56,278 nt of DNA, taken from the NCBI GenBank assembly GCA_903873485.1, contig CAIQOO010000020.1, positions 1 through 56,278 of the forward strand, given 5' to 3'. Every line of letters starts with the position of its first letter. Position 1 is the stretch's first letter. A program made the translations under genes and the position numbers. The notes beneath the pieces are model-generated. The model was not told the DNA's origin, did no database searches, and saw only the letters and a list, made by a program, of their open reading frames with translations. Shown piece after piece: positions 31,645 through 41,060 of the stretch. Source of the stretch: an uncultured beta proteobacterium. Lineage in GTDB: Bacteria; Pseudomonadota; Gammaproteobacteria; Burkholderiales; Burkholderiaceae_C.

Positions 31645-32718
31645 CTACACCACCACCGGCTCAATCTCCAGCCGAATCCCGAACCGCTCATACACGCTGG
31701 TCTGAATGGACCCGGCCAGCGTCATCACCTCGCCACCGGTGGCGCTGTCAGGGCCATCGACAGCGCCCCGGTTGACCAGCACCAGCGCCTGTTTTTCATA
31801 AACACCGGCTAGGCCCACCGATTTGCCGCGCCAGCCACAGGCATCAATCAGCCAGGCTGCTGCCAGCTTGATTGAACCGTCTGCCAGCGGGTAATACACC
31901 AGCCGGGGGTCGCGAGCAATGATGTCGGCGCATTGTTCTGCCGTCACTGTCGGGTTTTTAAAAAAACTGCCGACGTTGCCAACCAGCGCCGGATCGGGCA
32001 GCTTGGCCCGGCGAATCTCGCAAACCCAGTCAAACAACTGCTGCGCCGACGGCTGGCTGCAGGCATGCTCCAGCATCTTTCGGTCAATATCGGCATAACC
32101 GAGCACCGGTTGCCACCGCTTGGGCAAGGCCAGGCGCACGCGCAGGATCAGGCTTCGGTGTTTCAGGCCAATCGCCTGCTGGCCCTTGTCAGCTTGGGCT
32201 GAACTGCCATGCTTGAAGATCGAATCGCGGTAGCCAAAAGCGCACTGGGCGGCGTTGAGCGTGAACACCTGACCAGTCTGCAAATCGAGCGCATCCAGCG
32301 CATCAAAGCGGTCTTGCAATTCAACACCATAGGCACCGATGTTTTGCACCGGGGAGGCCCCCACGGTGCCCGGAATCAAGGCCATGTTTTCCAGCCCAGG
32401 GTAGCCTTGCGCCAGCGTCCAGGCGACAAAGTCGTGCCAGTTTTCACCGGCACCGGCTTCCACAATAAAGGCCCGGGCGGTCTCTTGCACCAGCCGGCGC
32501 CCCAGAATTTCAACTTTTAAAATCAGCGGCTTGACATCGCCAGTCAGCAATATGTTGCTGCCACCCCCCAGCACCAGCGTCGGCCAGTCAGACCATTTTG
32601 GGTCGGCCAGCAGGCCCAGCAGATCAGCCTCGCACGCGATGCGGGCCAGCGCCCGGGCTTTGGCCGCAATATGAAAGGTGTTGAAAGCCTGCAGCGAGAA
32701 GTTTTTCTGAACTAACAT
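31645..32718 (-). CDS. murB: UDP-N-acetylenolpyruvoylglucosamine reductase
   Basis: A 357-residue cytoplasmic flavoenzyme that reduces UDP-GlcNAc-enolpyruvate to UDP-MurNAc with NADPH in peptidoglycan synthesis. FAD-binding motifs are [14 protein letters not shown] (about 50-63) and [19 protein letters not shown] (about 110-128). The catalytic serine lies in [10 protein letters not shown] (about 230), and the C-terminal glutamate region follows [16 protein letters not shown]. Length and order fit type I MurB. I start at ATG 32718 ([15 protein letters not shown]); longer in-frame extension has no similarity. It is divergent from yajQ, with the shared promoter region between them. Confidence 0.97.
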   Translation of the reverse strand: MLVQKNFSLQAFNTFHIAAKARALARIACEADLLGLLADPKWSDWPTLVLGGGSNILLTGDVKPLILKVEILGRRLVQETARAFIVEAGAGENWHDFVAWTLAQGYPGLENMALIPGTVGASPVQNIGAYGVELQDRFDALDALDLQTGQVFTLNAAQCAFGYRDSIFKHGSSAQADKGQQAIGLKHRSLILRVRLALPKRWQPVLGYADIDRKMLEHACSQPSAQQLFDWVCEIRRAKLPDPALVGNVGSFFKNPTVTAEQCADIIARDPRLVYYPLADGSIKLAAAWLIDACGWRGKSVGLAGVYEKQALVLVNRGAVDGPDSATGGEVMTLAGSIQTSVYERFGIRLEIEPVVV

Positions 32719-32840
32719 GGCGGGATTGTCGCATTCGACCCCCGCTTGGGCCGTCTGCCGCCCTGACCGGTACAGGCCAGCATGCAACCCGGCAAAAGTG
32801 TGTGACCGGCACCTTTTGCAACCCGATTGAACTGAAAAAA

Positions 32841-33326
32841 ATGCCCTCTTTTGACACCGTTTGTGAAGCCAGCATGGTCGATGTGAAGCACGCCGTGGAA
32901 AACACCACCAAAGAAATCACCACCCGCTTTGACTTCAAGGGCACGCCCGCTGCCATTGAACTCAAGGACAAGGAAATCACCCTTATTGGCGATGCCGATT
33001 TTCAGCTTACCCAAATCGAAGACATCCTGCGCAACAAACTGACCAAGCGCCATGTCGATGTGCGTTTTCTGGACAAGGGCGAGGTGCAAAAAATCGGCGG
33101 CGACAAGGTCAGGCAGGTGATCAAGGTGCGCGATGGCATTGAGACCGAACTGGGCAAAAAAATTCAGCGCCTGATCAAGGACAGCAAGCTCAAGGTGCAA
33201 GCCGCCATTCAGGAAAGCAAGTTGCGCGTGACCGGCGCCAAGCGTGATGACCTGCAGACGGCCATGGCGCTGATCAAAAAAGAAATTGCTGATCAGCCCC
33301 TGAGCTTTGACAATTTCCGCGACTAG
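32841..33326 (+). CDS. yajQ: YajQ-family nucleotide-binding protein
   Basis: A 161-residue YajQ/DUF520 protein. [18 protein letters not shown] at the N-terminus, then [14 protein letters not shown] and the C-terminal [15 protein letters not shown] are diagnostic and full length. Members bind nucleotides; a Xanthomonas relative binds c-di-GMP, which is notable since HD-GYP and PilZ genes are in the window, but that function cannot be transferred with certainty. ATG 32841 is the conserved family start. Confidence 0.96.
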   Translation: MPSFDTVCEASMVDVKHAVENTTKEITTRFDFKGTPAAIELKDKEITLIGDADFQLTQIEDILRNKLTKRHVDVRFLDKGEVQKIGGDKVRQVIKVRDGIETELGKKIQRLIKDSKLKVQAAIQESKLRVTGAKRDDLQTAMALIKKEIADQPLSFDNFRD

Positions 33327-33362
33327 GATGACGTTGGCCAGTCGCCCGAATGGCATCCGACC

Positions 33363-34316
33363 ATGAGCCTGATCGTTGCCAGCGAAGACGAGTACGAAGA
33401 CTTGCTGGGTCTGTGGTCCGACCTGGAGTCCGGTCTGGGCCTGGTGTTGAGCCATCCCGACAGCGTGCAGGAGTTCCGGCTACGCATTGGCCAATACGAC
33501 CGCTGGATGCAAGACCTGCTTCAGTACGATGCCGATGTCGGTCTGTACCTGCTGTTTCAACTCGCCATCAATTCGCCGGTCGGCTACAGCGCCTCCCATG
33601 CGCTGGTGTGTGCCGTGCTGTGCCATCTGATTTCAGCCGACTTTGAACTGCCTAAAAACGAGCGCGACAGCCTGGTGTGTGCGGCGCTGACGATGAACAT
33701 TGCCATGACGGCGCTGCAAGATGAATTGGCCACGCAACACAGTCGCCCCAGTGCCGAGCAGCAAGTGGCCATTCGCGCCCATGCCGCCAAAGGCGCCTTG
33801 ATGCTGGCCGACTTGGGCATCACGGATTCGCTGTGGCTGGAAACCATTCAACTGCACCACAAAGAAGATGATCCGGGGCCAGACCTTGGCGAACTCATCC
33901 CGCCGCACCGGTTGGCGCACATCCTGCACGTGGTTGACCGCTATGCCGCCCTGATCAGTCCGCGCCAGTCGCGCGAGGGACGCAGTGCCACCGAATCAGC
34001 GAAAAGTGTCATCCATGGCAGCGCCGAGCAGGAAAGTGCGGTCGGGGAATCTCTGGTACGGATTGTCGGCCTGTGCCCGCCGGGCACTTTTGTGCAGCTC
34101 GACGATGAGGAGGTGGCGGTGGTCACGCGCCGCAGCCCGTCACCCAACTTGCCCGATGTGGCGATCGTGATCGACCAAAAGGGCGATCTGATCAGGCCAC
34201 CAAGCCTGCACCAAACCTCCTGCGGTCGCCCGGTGATCAGTTCGGCGCTGGTGGCGGCCACCGTTCAAGAGCGCATCAACCACCACCTGGTCCTGCAACT
34301 GAGTGCCAGACGTTAG
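33363..34316 (+). CDS. Degenerate HD/HD-GYP-family phosphohydrolase
   Basis: A 317-residue cytoplasmic protein. It has an HD-domain-like layout (ASHALVCAVLCHL near 80, RAHAAKGALMLADLG near 140, IQLHHKEDDPGPDLGEL near 165 and HILHVVDRYAALISPR). The classical HD pair and the GYP are degenerate (HHKEDD instead of HHE.xDGxGYP), so activity is doubtful. The C-terminal part (about 215-317) carries FVQLDDEEVAVVTRRSP, as in many HD-GYP output proteins. It starts 36 bases after yajQ and may be co-transcribed with it. Confidence 0.75.
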   Translation: MSLIVASEDEYEDLLGLWSDLESGLGLVLSHPDSVQEFRLRIGQYDRWMQDLLQYDADVGLYLLFQLAINSPVGYSASHALVCAVLCHLISADFELPKNERDSLVCAALTMNIAMTALQDELATQHSRPSAEQQVAIRAHAAKGALMLADLGITDSLWLETIQLHHKEDDPGPDLGELIPPHRLAHILHVVDRYAALISPRQSREGRSATESAKSVIHGSAEQESAVGESLVRIVGLCPPGTFVQLDDEEVAVVTRRSPSPNLPDVAIVIDQKGDLIRPPSLHQTSCGRPVISSALVAATVQERINHHLVLQLSARR

Positions 34317-34347
34317 CGCCTGCGGCAGCCGAACTGTTGTTGTGTGC

Positions 34348-34530
34348 TCAGTCCGCCACCGTGACGACGTTGTTGGCAAACGTGATCTGATCTGCGGCCC
34401 CGGCCACCAGTTGGATCGGTGGCACATTGGCCACCGTGATCGGGTTGGCCACGCTGCCCGTCAGCCCGCGCGGCAGGGTGCGAACCACCTGGCTGGCCGG
34501 CAGGGCGGCACCGGTCTTCAGGTTGGCATA
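34348..34530 (-). pseudogene. 3' fragment of an unknown gene
   Basis: About 60 codons read NLKTGAALPASQVVRTLPRG, LTGSVANPITVANVPPIQLV and FANNVVTVAD before a stop. Composition resembles an exported or surface repeat protein. The 5' part is cut off exactly where the MITE-like element begins. Family unknown. Confidence 0.5.
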
Positions 34531-34624
34531 TAAGTGCCTAAGCAAAAGTAATCTTGTGTTTTAAATTAGCTTTACCTAGGCATTTGTCATTTTTTGTATT
34601 GGATAACTTTTGCTTAGCCACTTA
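34531..34624. mobile_element. 94-bp MITE-like element with 23-bp inverted ends
   Basis: The two ends, 34531-34553 and 34602-34624, are inverted repeats matching at 21 of 23 positions (core CTAAGCAAAAGT). The interior is AT-rich and non-coding. Both ends start with TA, so the unit could be 90 bp flanked by a TA target duplication, as for IS630/Tc1-type miniature elements. No transposase is present. Confidence 0.65.
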
Positions 34625-34880
34625 GCGTGTCCATGGCCTGCACAAAATAGCGGTGCAGCGGCAGCAGACGGTGGCTGTAGCCCGGGAACCCCAGGAAAGA
34701 ATCGAAATGCAGACCTCCCGGATTTACCCCTAAAACGGGTGAAAATTTTGGACAAATTTCAGTCAAAAGAATGGAGTCTTATAAATTACTTCTTTATAAA
34801 ACAACACGTTAGATTCTCGGATTGCGCAAAAACGATTAGCGATTGTCCAATAATCGACGAATTCCATATAAATCATAAGG

Positions 34881-35029
34881 TTACATAGCAAATAAAATTT
34901 TGCCCGGAATGTCTGAAATGCTGGGCGTTGGCCACTTCATGATGAGCTCCACAAACTCAGTGTCGGGGCCAGGGTGCCGAGCCGCCCTGTCAATGGTGCG
35001 CCCCAGACGCTGTATCAAACTTGCCTTGA
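34881..35029 (-). pseudogene. C-terminal fragment of an unrecognised gene
   Basis: Reads SLIQRLGRTIDRAARHPG, DTEFVELIMKWPTPSISD and a short tail to a stop, with an in-frame stop just upstream. The sequence looks like real protein. I cannot name the family. Confidence 0.4.
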
Positions 35030-35142
35030 CTTAAAAGCTCAAAATCGATGGAAAAATCGAATTTTGAACCAAAACAACCGGAAGATTTTTTTTCAACATG
35101 CTTCTATCCTGTTGATTTTTCAACGTAATTTCTAGGCTCTGA

Positions 35143-35191
35143 ATCGCTGGTCAATCCGAGGAACTGGCTTTTGAAATCAGCGAACCGTGAG
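35143..35191 (+). mobile_element. Remnant end of an IS-like element
   Basis: Positions 35150-35191 match 56158-56199 in inverse orientation at 41 of 42 bases. The plus strand reads QSEELAFEISEP followed by a stop, the same protein end as the transposase-like fragment at the right window edge. Only this tail remains, seven bases from the stop of the amidotransferase gene. Confidence 0.75.
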
Positions 35192-35197
35192 ATCGAG

Positions 35198-37168
35198 TTA
35201 AAGGGGTTTTTCGTGCCACTGCACCTTAGACCCCTGAGTGCAATGTGGGGCACTGCCGCCTGAAAACTGCGAACCACTGGTGCCAGCTTGACGGAGAAAC
35301 GCCTCAAACATCAGCAGTGACCAGAGCGGCGCTGAAAAATCGCGCTGGCCACTGAGATGCTGGTTCACCATTTTTTGCAGCGTCTGGACGTTGAAGTAAC
35401 CGGTTTCCTGTAGCCGACCACCACGCAGGACTTGTTCCTGTCTGGCGCGCAAGGGGCCGCGCAGCCACTGCGCCAGCGGTACCGAGAAACCCATCTTGGG
35501 ACGGTAAAGCACATCGCTGGGCAGGCTGGGTTCAAACGCTTTTTTAAACAGCCATTTGCCTTCTTTGCCCTTGATTTTGAGGTGGCTTGGCAAAGTGGCC
35601 AGCCATTCAACCAGCACATGATCCATCAGAGGTTCGCGCACCTCCAGAGAATGGGCCATGCTGGCACGGTCAACCTTGGTGTTGATGTCGCCGACCAGCC
35701 AGGTTTTGTAGTCGAGATACTGGATGAGCGCCAGCGGGTCGTCGGTATTGGCCCGGGCTGCATGGTATCTGAACACTTGCAGGGCACTGTAGCCCGCCAG
35801 CGTGCGCTTGAAGTCGCTGGAAAATAGCCTGGCACGTTCGTCGCTGCGCAACACCGACATGCTGTGCATGTAAGCCTGCGCCGAGTCGTGTGCCAGCGCC
35901 TGAAATGTAGTTTTGGCGCGGAACATGCGCGGTGCCCAATCGGCTTTGGGGTAGATGCGGCCCAGCGCTCCAAATATCGGTTTTCGCAAGCCCAAAGGCA
36001 AGACGCTGCGGGCTTGTTCTTCCATCAAGTGCAAACGGTAACGCCGGTAGCCACCAAATGTTTCGTCACCACCGTCACCCGACAAGGCAACAGTGACGTG
36101 CTTGCGGGCCAGTTGGCAAACCCGATAGGTGGGAATGGCCGAACTGTCAGCATAGGGTTCGTCATAAAGCCAGGCCAACCGGTCGATCAGGTCAAAGTCA
36201 TCGCTTTTGACAACTTCGAGGTAGTGGTCGGTGTGGTAACGCTCGGCTACCTGTTGGGCAAATGCGGATTCGTTGAACTCAGGCACGTCAAAACCAATAG
36301 CACAGGTGCGTACAGGTGTCGATGAGATGCTGGCCATGGTGGCGACAACCGCGCTGGAGTCAACACCACCCGACAGAAAGGCACCCAGCGGCACGTCTGC
36401 AATCATGCGGTACTTGACGGACTGATCCAATCGGGCGCGAAGCTCGTGGGCAGCGTCTTGTGCAGTGATGGGGTTATTGACGGTGAAGTGAACATCCCAG
36501 TACGGTTGTGGCGCTGGCAAGGGCACACCGTGCCGCAGCATCAGAGTATGGGCTGCGGGCAACTTGTGGGCGTGGCTGTAGATGCAGCGCGGGTCAGCAA
36601 CATAGCCCAAGGCAAAATACTCTTCAACCGCAAAGGGGTCAATGGTGCGGACAAAGTCCGGGTGGGCGGTGATGACCTTGAGCTCGGAGCCAAACACCAA
36701 GCTGCCGTTGGACAGCAGCGAATAAAACATGGGCTTGACACCCAGACGGTCGCGCGCCAGGAACAGTGTTTGCTGGTTGCGGTCCCACAGGGCAAAAGCA
36801 AACATGCCTCTAAACCGCTTGACGCAGTCTGCACCCCACGACTCCCAGGCATGAATGATGACTTCGGTGTCGCTGCGGGTACGAAACCGGTGGCCCAGGG
36901 CTTTGAGTTGGGGCACCAGTTCCTGGTAGTTGTAAATCTCGCCATTAAAAACGATGACCACTGAATGATCTTCGTTGAACAGTGGTTGCTGGCCGGTTGT
37001 GAGGTCGATGACTGACAGGCGCCGATGACCAAAGGCCAGACCCGGCTCCAGGTGCAGCCCCGATTCATCCGGGCCACGATGGGACTGGATGTTGTTGATG
37101 CGCTCGAGCAATTGGGGTGAAAAATCGCATTTGCTGCGAGTGTCAAAAAGTCCGGAGATGCCACACAT
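35198..37168 (-). CDS. XrtA-associated asparagine synthase-like amidotransferase
   Basis: A 656-residue class II amidotransferase of the exosortase-A-associated asparagine-synthase-like subfamily (TIGR03108 type). Cys2 is the glutaminase nucleophile (MCGISGLFD). Glutamine-site motifs are RGPDESG, FNGEIYNY and RSDTEVI; the synthetase half has the PP-loop SGGVDSSAVVA (about 265) and LSGDGGDETFGGYRRY. It probably amidates a sugar or amino-acyl component of the polysaccharide rather than free aspartate. The last 30 residues (GTSGSQFSGG…) are low in similarity and end seven bases from an IS remnant, so the 3' end may have been altered. Last gene of the XrtA operon, 27 bases after xrtA. Confidence 0.92.
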   Translation of the reverse strand: MCGISGLFDTRSKCDFSPQLLERINNIQSHRGPDESGLHLEPGLAFGHRRLSVIDLTTGQQPLFNEDHSVVIVFNGEIYNYQELVPQLKALGHRFRTRSDTEVIIHAWESWGADCVKRFRGMFAFALWDRNQQTLFLARDRLGVKPMFYSLLSNGSLVFGSELKVITAHPDFVRTIDPFAVEEYFALGYVADPRCIYSHAHKLPAAHTLMLRHGVPLPAPQPYWDVHFTVNNPITAQDAAHELRARLDQSVKYRMIADVPLGAFLSGGVDSSAVVATMASISSTPVRTCAIGFDVPEFNESAFAQQVAERYHTDHYLEVVKSDDFDLIDRLAWLYDEPYADSSAIPTYRVCQLARKHVTVALSGDGGDETFGGYRRYRLHLMEEQARSVLPLGLRKPIFGALGRIYPKADWAPRMFRAKTTFQALAHDSAQAYMHSMSVLRSDERARLFSSDFKRTLAGYSALQVFRYHAARANTDDPLALIQYLDYKTWLVGDINTKVDRASMAHSLEVREPLMDHVLVEWLATLPSHLKIKGKEGKWLFKKAFEPSLPSDVLYRPKMGFSVPLAQWLRGPLRARQEQVLRGGRLQETGYFNVQTLQKMVNQHLSGQRDFSAPLWSLLMFEAFLRQAGTSGSQFSGGSAPHCTQGSKVQWHEKPL

Positions 37169-37195
37169 GGTTTGGTTTCTTCCAGTTTGAGGACT

Positions 37196-38785
37196 TTAGC
37201 GACGAGCCCGGGTTTGCAACAGCAGGGTGTTCAGTGCAGAGGTGTTGGCTTGCACAAACGCCTCAAGCGTGGTTTGTCCCTCGCCCGACTGACCCCTGAT
37301 CGTGTAGAGAATGATGACCGCAGAATCATCGCCCCGGCCAAGCAATCGGTACAGGGCAGCGTAAAGCTTGGCCATGATGTCACTGGTAGTCCAGGTGCCA
37401 TTGACCCAGTAGATTTGCCACACCAGCAGGTAGTTGTCTGACACCAGTCCGGGTGCGGGCGAGCCACGCAGTTCGGTCGTGCGGAACTGTCTGGTTTGTC
37501 CGTCGAGGAGCATGGTGCGGGTGCCGGCTGACACCTGCGCCAAGGGGGAATCTTTGAGCTTGACCAGCACATTGTCTGAACTAACCAGCTTTCGGCTGTA
37601 GTCTTGCTGACGGTAATAGCCCATATACAGACCAACCTGTTTGGATTGGCTTTGGTAAGTATTGTTGATGCTCGCAGAGGGGTTTTGGAAGGCGGGTTTG
37701 AAGTCAGCCACCGGGCTTGGTGCCAGAGACCAAGCGGGTGCCAGAATCGGAGCGCCTGGCAACTGCGGTGCAGCAGCACGGTCTGACACTTCAATGGCCC
37801 AGCGAGCAAAATGTGGCAACGCTACCAGGAACACCAGTGCAAGCACATAGCTGCGGTGGGCAGACCAATAGCCTGGTGCAGGCGCTTGAACTGATGCCGA
37901 CTGCATGGCCTTTTCTGCCGCATGGCCAGGGCTGGCATCTGCACTTGGCTCTGGTTCAGCCCAGTGGGCACCAACCATGAACATCAGCAAAATGACGATG
38001 CCAAAAAACAACCAGCCATAAATCAGGTGATCAACGCCGGTGGCGAGTTTGTTGCCCGATAAATGCCCAAGCATGACGATAATGTAGGCACGCGCCCAGT
38101 TGGCAGTCACTGGAACCAGAATCGAGACCACAATGAACAGTACCCGTCGCATGGTGGACTGATAATTCAGGTAAGCAAACAGTGTGCCTACGGTGAGTGA
38201 GGCAATCAGGTAGCGCACGCCGCTACAGGCCTCGACCACCGACCAATTGCCAGAAGGAATGACAAACTGCAGCCCTTCGCGCAGCACCGGGATGCCACTC
38301 AGGCGCAAGGCCATAACAGTGAAATCTGCCGTCCAGACCATGAGTTGCGGCATGGCGAATTCACCAAATGGCACGGCAAAAAACATGAAAGCCAACGGAA
38401 ACATCACAGCCCGCGCCACAGCGAACCCCAGCAGCGTAGGCACCATAAGCACCAGCATGGCAACCAGTGCCAATTGGGTCACGGCATTGACGGCGACCAG
38501 GTCACCTAGCAGCCAGGCAAATGCCGCACCGGCAAGCATCAGCATGCCCCAGTAGCTTGGCTGTGGTGCAAAGTCGGCAAGCACTTGACGCCTGCGCCAC
38601 ACCAGCCAGATCACAATCGGGGGAACCAGAAACCCGTGGGTAAAAGTATCTGAGCGAAGCCAGATGGTGACGATGGCGCTGGCGGTGCCATGAAACAAGC
38701 TTAGCGTTAGAGCCAGCAGCAGCAAGAAAACAGGCAATGCCTGCCGCCAGTTTTGCCTGGATTGCGTTTGTGCCAGAGGGGTCAT
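37196..38785 (-). CDS. xrtA: Exosortase A (XrtA/EpsH) with fused EpsI domain
   Basis: A 529-residue inner-membrane protease/transpeptidase-like enzyme that processes PEP-CTERM proteins. About eight membrane segments span residues 20-280. The catalytic triad is visible: Cys187 in EACSGVRYL, Arg232 in ANWARAYIIV and His253 in GVDHLIYGWLFFG. Residues about 310-529 form an EpsI-type periplasmic domain, which is a separate gene in some species. The start (ATG 38785) overlaps the glycosyltransferase stop by four bases. No PEP-CTERM substrate is encoded in this window, so its targets must lie elsewhere. Confidence 0.95.
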   Translation of the reverse strand: MTPLAQTQSRQNWRQALPVFLLLLALTLSLFHGTASAIVTIWLRSDTFTHGFLVPPIVIWLVWRRRQVLADFAPQPSYWGMLMLAGAAFAWLLGDLVAVNAVTQLALVAMLVLMVPTLLGFAVARAVMFPLAFMFFAVPFGEFAMPQLMVWTADFTVMALRLSGIPVLREGLQFVIPSGNWSVVEACSGVRYLIASLTVGTLFAYLNYQSTMRRVLFIVVSILVPVTANWARAYIIVMLGHLSGNKLATGVDHLIYGWLFFGIVILLMFMVGAHWAEPEPSADASPGHAAEKAMQSASVQAPAPGYWSAHRSYVLALVFLVALPHFARWAIEVSDRAAAPQLPGAPILAPAWSLAPSPVADFKPAFQNPSASINNTYQSQSKQVGLYMGYYRQQDYSRKLVSSDNVLVKLKDSPLAQVSAGTRTMLLDGQTRQFRTTELRGSPAPGLVSDNYLLVWQIYWVNGTWTTSDIMAKLYAALYRLLGRGDDSAVIILYTIRGQSGEGQTTLEAFVQANTSALNTLLLQTRARR

Positions 38786-40011
38786 GCAGAAGCCTTTGGA
38801 TACAGATGGCGGTCAATTTTGGACAAATGGGCAGACCAACTGTAGTGTTGCAGCACCCGCTGTCGGCCAGCCTGGCCCATTTCGGTTGATCGCAGAGGGT
38901 CGCGCAACAGGGAACCGATTTGCGCAATAAAGTCGCTGGCACTGGTTGCTGCCATGAGTTCGCGGTCAGCGTGTGCGTTGATGGCTTCAACACAGGAAGT
39001 AGAAGCCACCACTGGTCGAGCCATGGCCATGGCTTCGAGAATCTTGTTTTGAATGCCTCGGGATACCCGCAATGGGGCCACGACAACAGCAGCATGCTGC
39101 AAATAGGGGCGTACATCGGGCACAGTGCCTGTGACCACCACCGCTGGACTGGCCAGCGCCATAACAGCCGGTGCCGGACTGCGCCCGACAATATAAAAGC
39201 ATAGGGTCGGCCAATGTTTGAGCAAGTCTGGCAGTGCCTCTGCAACAAACCAGCTCACCGCATCAATGTTGGGCCAATAGTCCATGGCACCTGAAAACAC
39301 CACCGGAATTTGCGCCGCAGTCGTGGCCTGCTGTGCAAAAGGTGAACTGCGGGCGGAATCGGGCGAAAAGTAGTCGGCATCGACACCGTTGCTGATCGCT
39401 TCTACGCTGTCTGCACTCTCAGGGGCCAGTTGACGAAACAAGGCTGCTTCGTTGTCAGTCACAAAAAAGGAGTGCCTGGCCTGCAGGGCTGTCGTCCGCT
39501 CAAAGGCCAGCAAACGCCGTCCTTCAAGCTGGTAAAGCCATGACAGGGGCCAGCGATGCTGGGGTGCGTATTGTGTCCACTTGACCGAGTCAACATCAAC
39601 AAAGTCAACCAGCATGGGCACCTTGTTGCTGCCATGTGTTGCATCAACATACTGCGCCATGACCGATGAAAAAATGACGATGGCATCGATATCGTGGTTG
39701 GCCAGGGTGTTGTTCACCCATGCCTGCAAACCTGCGTTTTGGTAATAACGCAAACTCAAGGGTTGCGGTGTAAGCAGGGCAGTAAGACTGCGAAGTTTGG
39801 CAAAACGTGGATGAAGTCTTGCGATGTAGTGGTGCGGGCAGATGTCTTGAACCAACGGCACATAGACCTCATCAGCCGGGTCATCAATGAAGGTGCCCAA
39901 GAACACCTGATGGTTCTGGGCAAGGTGCTTGAGCAAATGGTAAGAACGTACTTTGTCACCTTTGTTGGGCGGGTAGGGCAACCGATGCACCAGGTAAAGC
40001 AGTTTGCCCAT
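38782..40011 (-). CDS. XrtA-associated glycosyltransferase (TIGR03087/Stp1 type)
   Basis: A 409-residue GT-B-fold glycosyltransferase. MGKLLYLVHRLPYPPNKGDK at the start and the C-terminal donor-site region (SGAMDYWPNIDAVSWF, VVVAPLRVSRGIQNKILEAM) match the sugar transferase family tied to PEP-CTERM/EpsH systems. I start at ATG 40011, seven bases after the FemAB stop; a further upstream start would overlap it. It transfers a nucleotide sugar onto the growing exopolysaccharide repeat on the cytoplasmic side; the sugar is unknown. Confidence 0.92.
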   Translation of the reverse strand: MGKLLYLVHRLPYPPNKGDKVRSYHLLKHLAQNHQVFLGTFIDDPADEVYVPLVQDICPHHYIARLHPRFAKLRSLTALLTPQPLSLRYYQNAGLQAWVNNTLANHDIDAIVIFSSVMAQYVDATHGSNKVPMLVDFVDVDSVKWTQYAPQHRWPLSWLYQLEGRRLLAFERTTALQARHSFFVTDNEAALFRQLAPESADSVEAISNGVDADYFSPDSARSSPFAQQATTAAQIPVVFSGAMDYWPNIDAVSWFVAEALPDLLKHWPTLCFYIVGRSPAPAVMALASPAVVVTGTVPDVRPYLQHAAVVVAPLRVSRGIQNKILEAMAMARPVVASTSCVEAINAHADRELMAATSASDFIAQIGSLLRDPLRSTEMGQAGRQRVLQHYSWSAHLSKIDRHLYPKASA

Positions 40012-40018
40012 CTGCTTG

Positions 40019-41056
40019 TCAACCAAGATTGCGAACCACAAACGGACCCAGCCAGTTGGCCAGCCCAAGGGGCATGCGCTGCCAGATGCTGATCATGAGC
40101 TTATATTTGGCATTGTTGGGGTTGTTTTGTGGAATGCTGTCGCGTTTGTAGAGGCAGTATTCGTAGTGCAGGGGGGTGGGTTCGAAACCCCAGTTTTTCT
40201 TGAAAGCGAATGGTCCGGTGCCGCGTTTGCTACGGCCATAGTCAAATACCTTGAGGCCCCGGGCGCAGGCCCGGCGCATCAACTCCCAGTATTTGAAGTC
40301 ATTGGCTGCCAGGTCGCGCGAAGCTTCGTCGTCGCCAGCGTAGTAGGGCAACACTTCGTCGCGAAAGTAAAAGCTTAAAACGCTGCTCAGCGGACGACCG
40401 TCTGCGGCGGTAACGGTGAGTATTTCGCAGTCAGCACCAAATTCAGCCTGGAGGGCCTTGAAGTACTTTTTGGGCAGTGCGGGCGTGCCATGCCGGTGGA
40501 CATTGTCAGCAAACAAGGCAAAGAATGTATCAACGGTGGCATCGATCTGGCTGGTCAGCCCATTCTTGATGCCTTTGCGCACCATGGCCCGTTGCTTGCG
40601 GGGTATGGCGAGCATGTTGGCCGCTTCCTCAGGCAGGATTTCCTTGCGAAAGGTGACATAAAGGTCTTGGGTGGGCCAGTCAGTTTGCTGGGGTTTGACG
40701 TTTCGCAACTCCAGGTGTGCTGCGCCAATGCGTTGCGCAATGTTCTGCGCTTCTCGTACCAAGGCCTGCGCGGCCATGGGATTGACCGAGGCCACGCCAC
40801 CGTAAACTGCAAAAGGCAGGCTGGTGAGTGAATTGCCAAATAACCAGCTATTGACATGCCCCAACGACAGAACCCCATCTATGACACCATTGTTATGGGC
40901 ATACAAAAAATAGGTTTCATGACGAAAGACATCGCGCACAATACGCTGCCAGCCGGCCCGGTGAAAGAAAGTGGCATCAGGGCATGCCATGACAAATGCA
41001 TCCCACTGTTGCGCAGTGGCTGCATCGCCTGGCGCGAGTCGTTGAACGCTGAGCAT
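40019..41056 (-). CDS. FemAB-family XrtA-associated protein
   Basis: A 345-residue GNAT-fold FemAB-like protein (TIGR03019 type). Diagnostic parts are FFHRAGWQRIVRDVFRHETY near the N-terminus, IPRKQRAMVRKGIKNGL in the middle and VFDYGRSKRGTGPFAFKKNW near the end. FemAB proteins transfer amino acids from aminoacyl-tRNA in peptidoglycan; in XrtA loci the acceptor is unknown but may be the polysaccharide. ATG 41056 is four bases after the deacetylase stop. Confidence 0.92.
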   Translation of the reverse strand: MLSVQRLAPGDAATAQQWDAFVMACPDATFFHRAGWQRIVRDVFRHETYFLYAHNNGVIDGVLSLGHVNSWLFGNSLTSLPFAVYGGVASVNPMAAQALVREAQNIAQRIGAAHLELRNVKPQQTDWPTQDLYVTFRKEILPEEAANMLAIPRKQRAMVRKGIKNGLTSQIDATVDTFFALFADNVHRHGTPALPKKYFKALQAEFGADCEILTVTAADGRPLSSVLSFYFRDEVLPYYAGDDEASRDLAANDFKYWELMRRACARGLKVFDYGRSKRGTGPFAFKKNWGFEPTPLHYEYCLYKRDSIPQNNPNNAKYKLMISIWQRMPLGLANWLGPFVVRNLG

Positions 41057-41060
41057 GAGC

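Larger units (their letters stand above)
34317..35197. other. Decayed, AT-rich region with remnants between yajQ cluster and XrtA operon
   Basis: About 880 bases without an intact gene. In order it holds a truncated gene end (34348-34530), a 94-bp MITE-like element (34531-34624), an AT-rich stretch with no recognisable content (to about 34880), a second truncated gene end (34881-35029), an imperfect palindrome near 35039-35067, and the end of an IS-like element (35143-35191). Confidence 0.7.

Noticed and set aside
34610..34888. A 92-codon plus-strand open frame
   Set aside because: It starts within the MITE-like end, has no family signal, and its composition changes along its length with the surrounding remnants.
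35039..35067. Palindrome (TCAAAATCGA…TCGAATTTTGA) as transcription terminator
   Set aside because: The arms are imperfect and no T-run follows directly in either direction, so a terminator cannot be supported.
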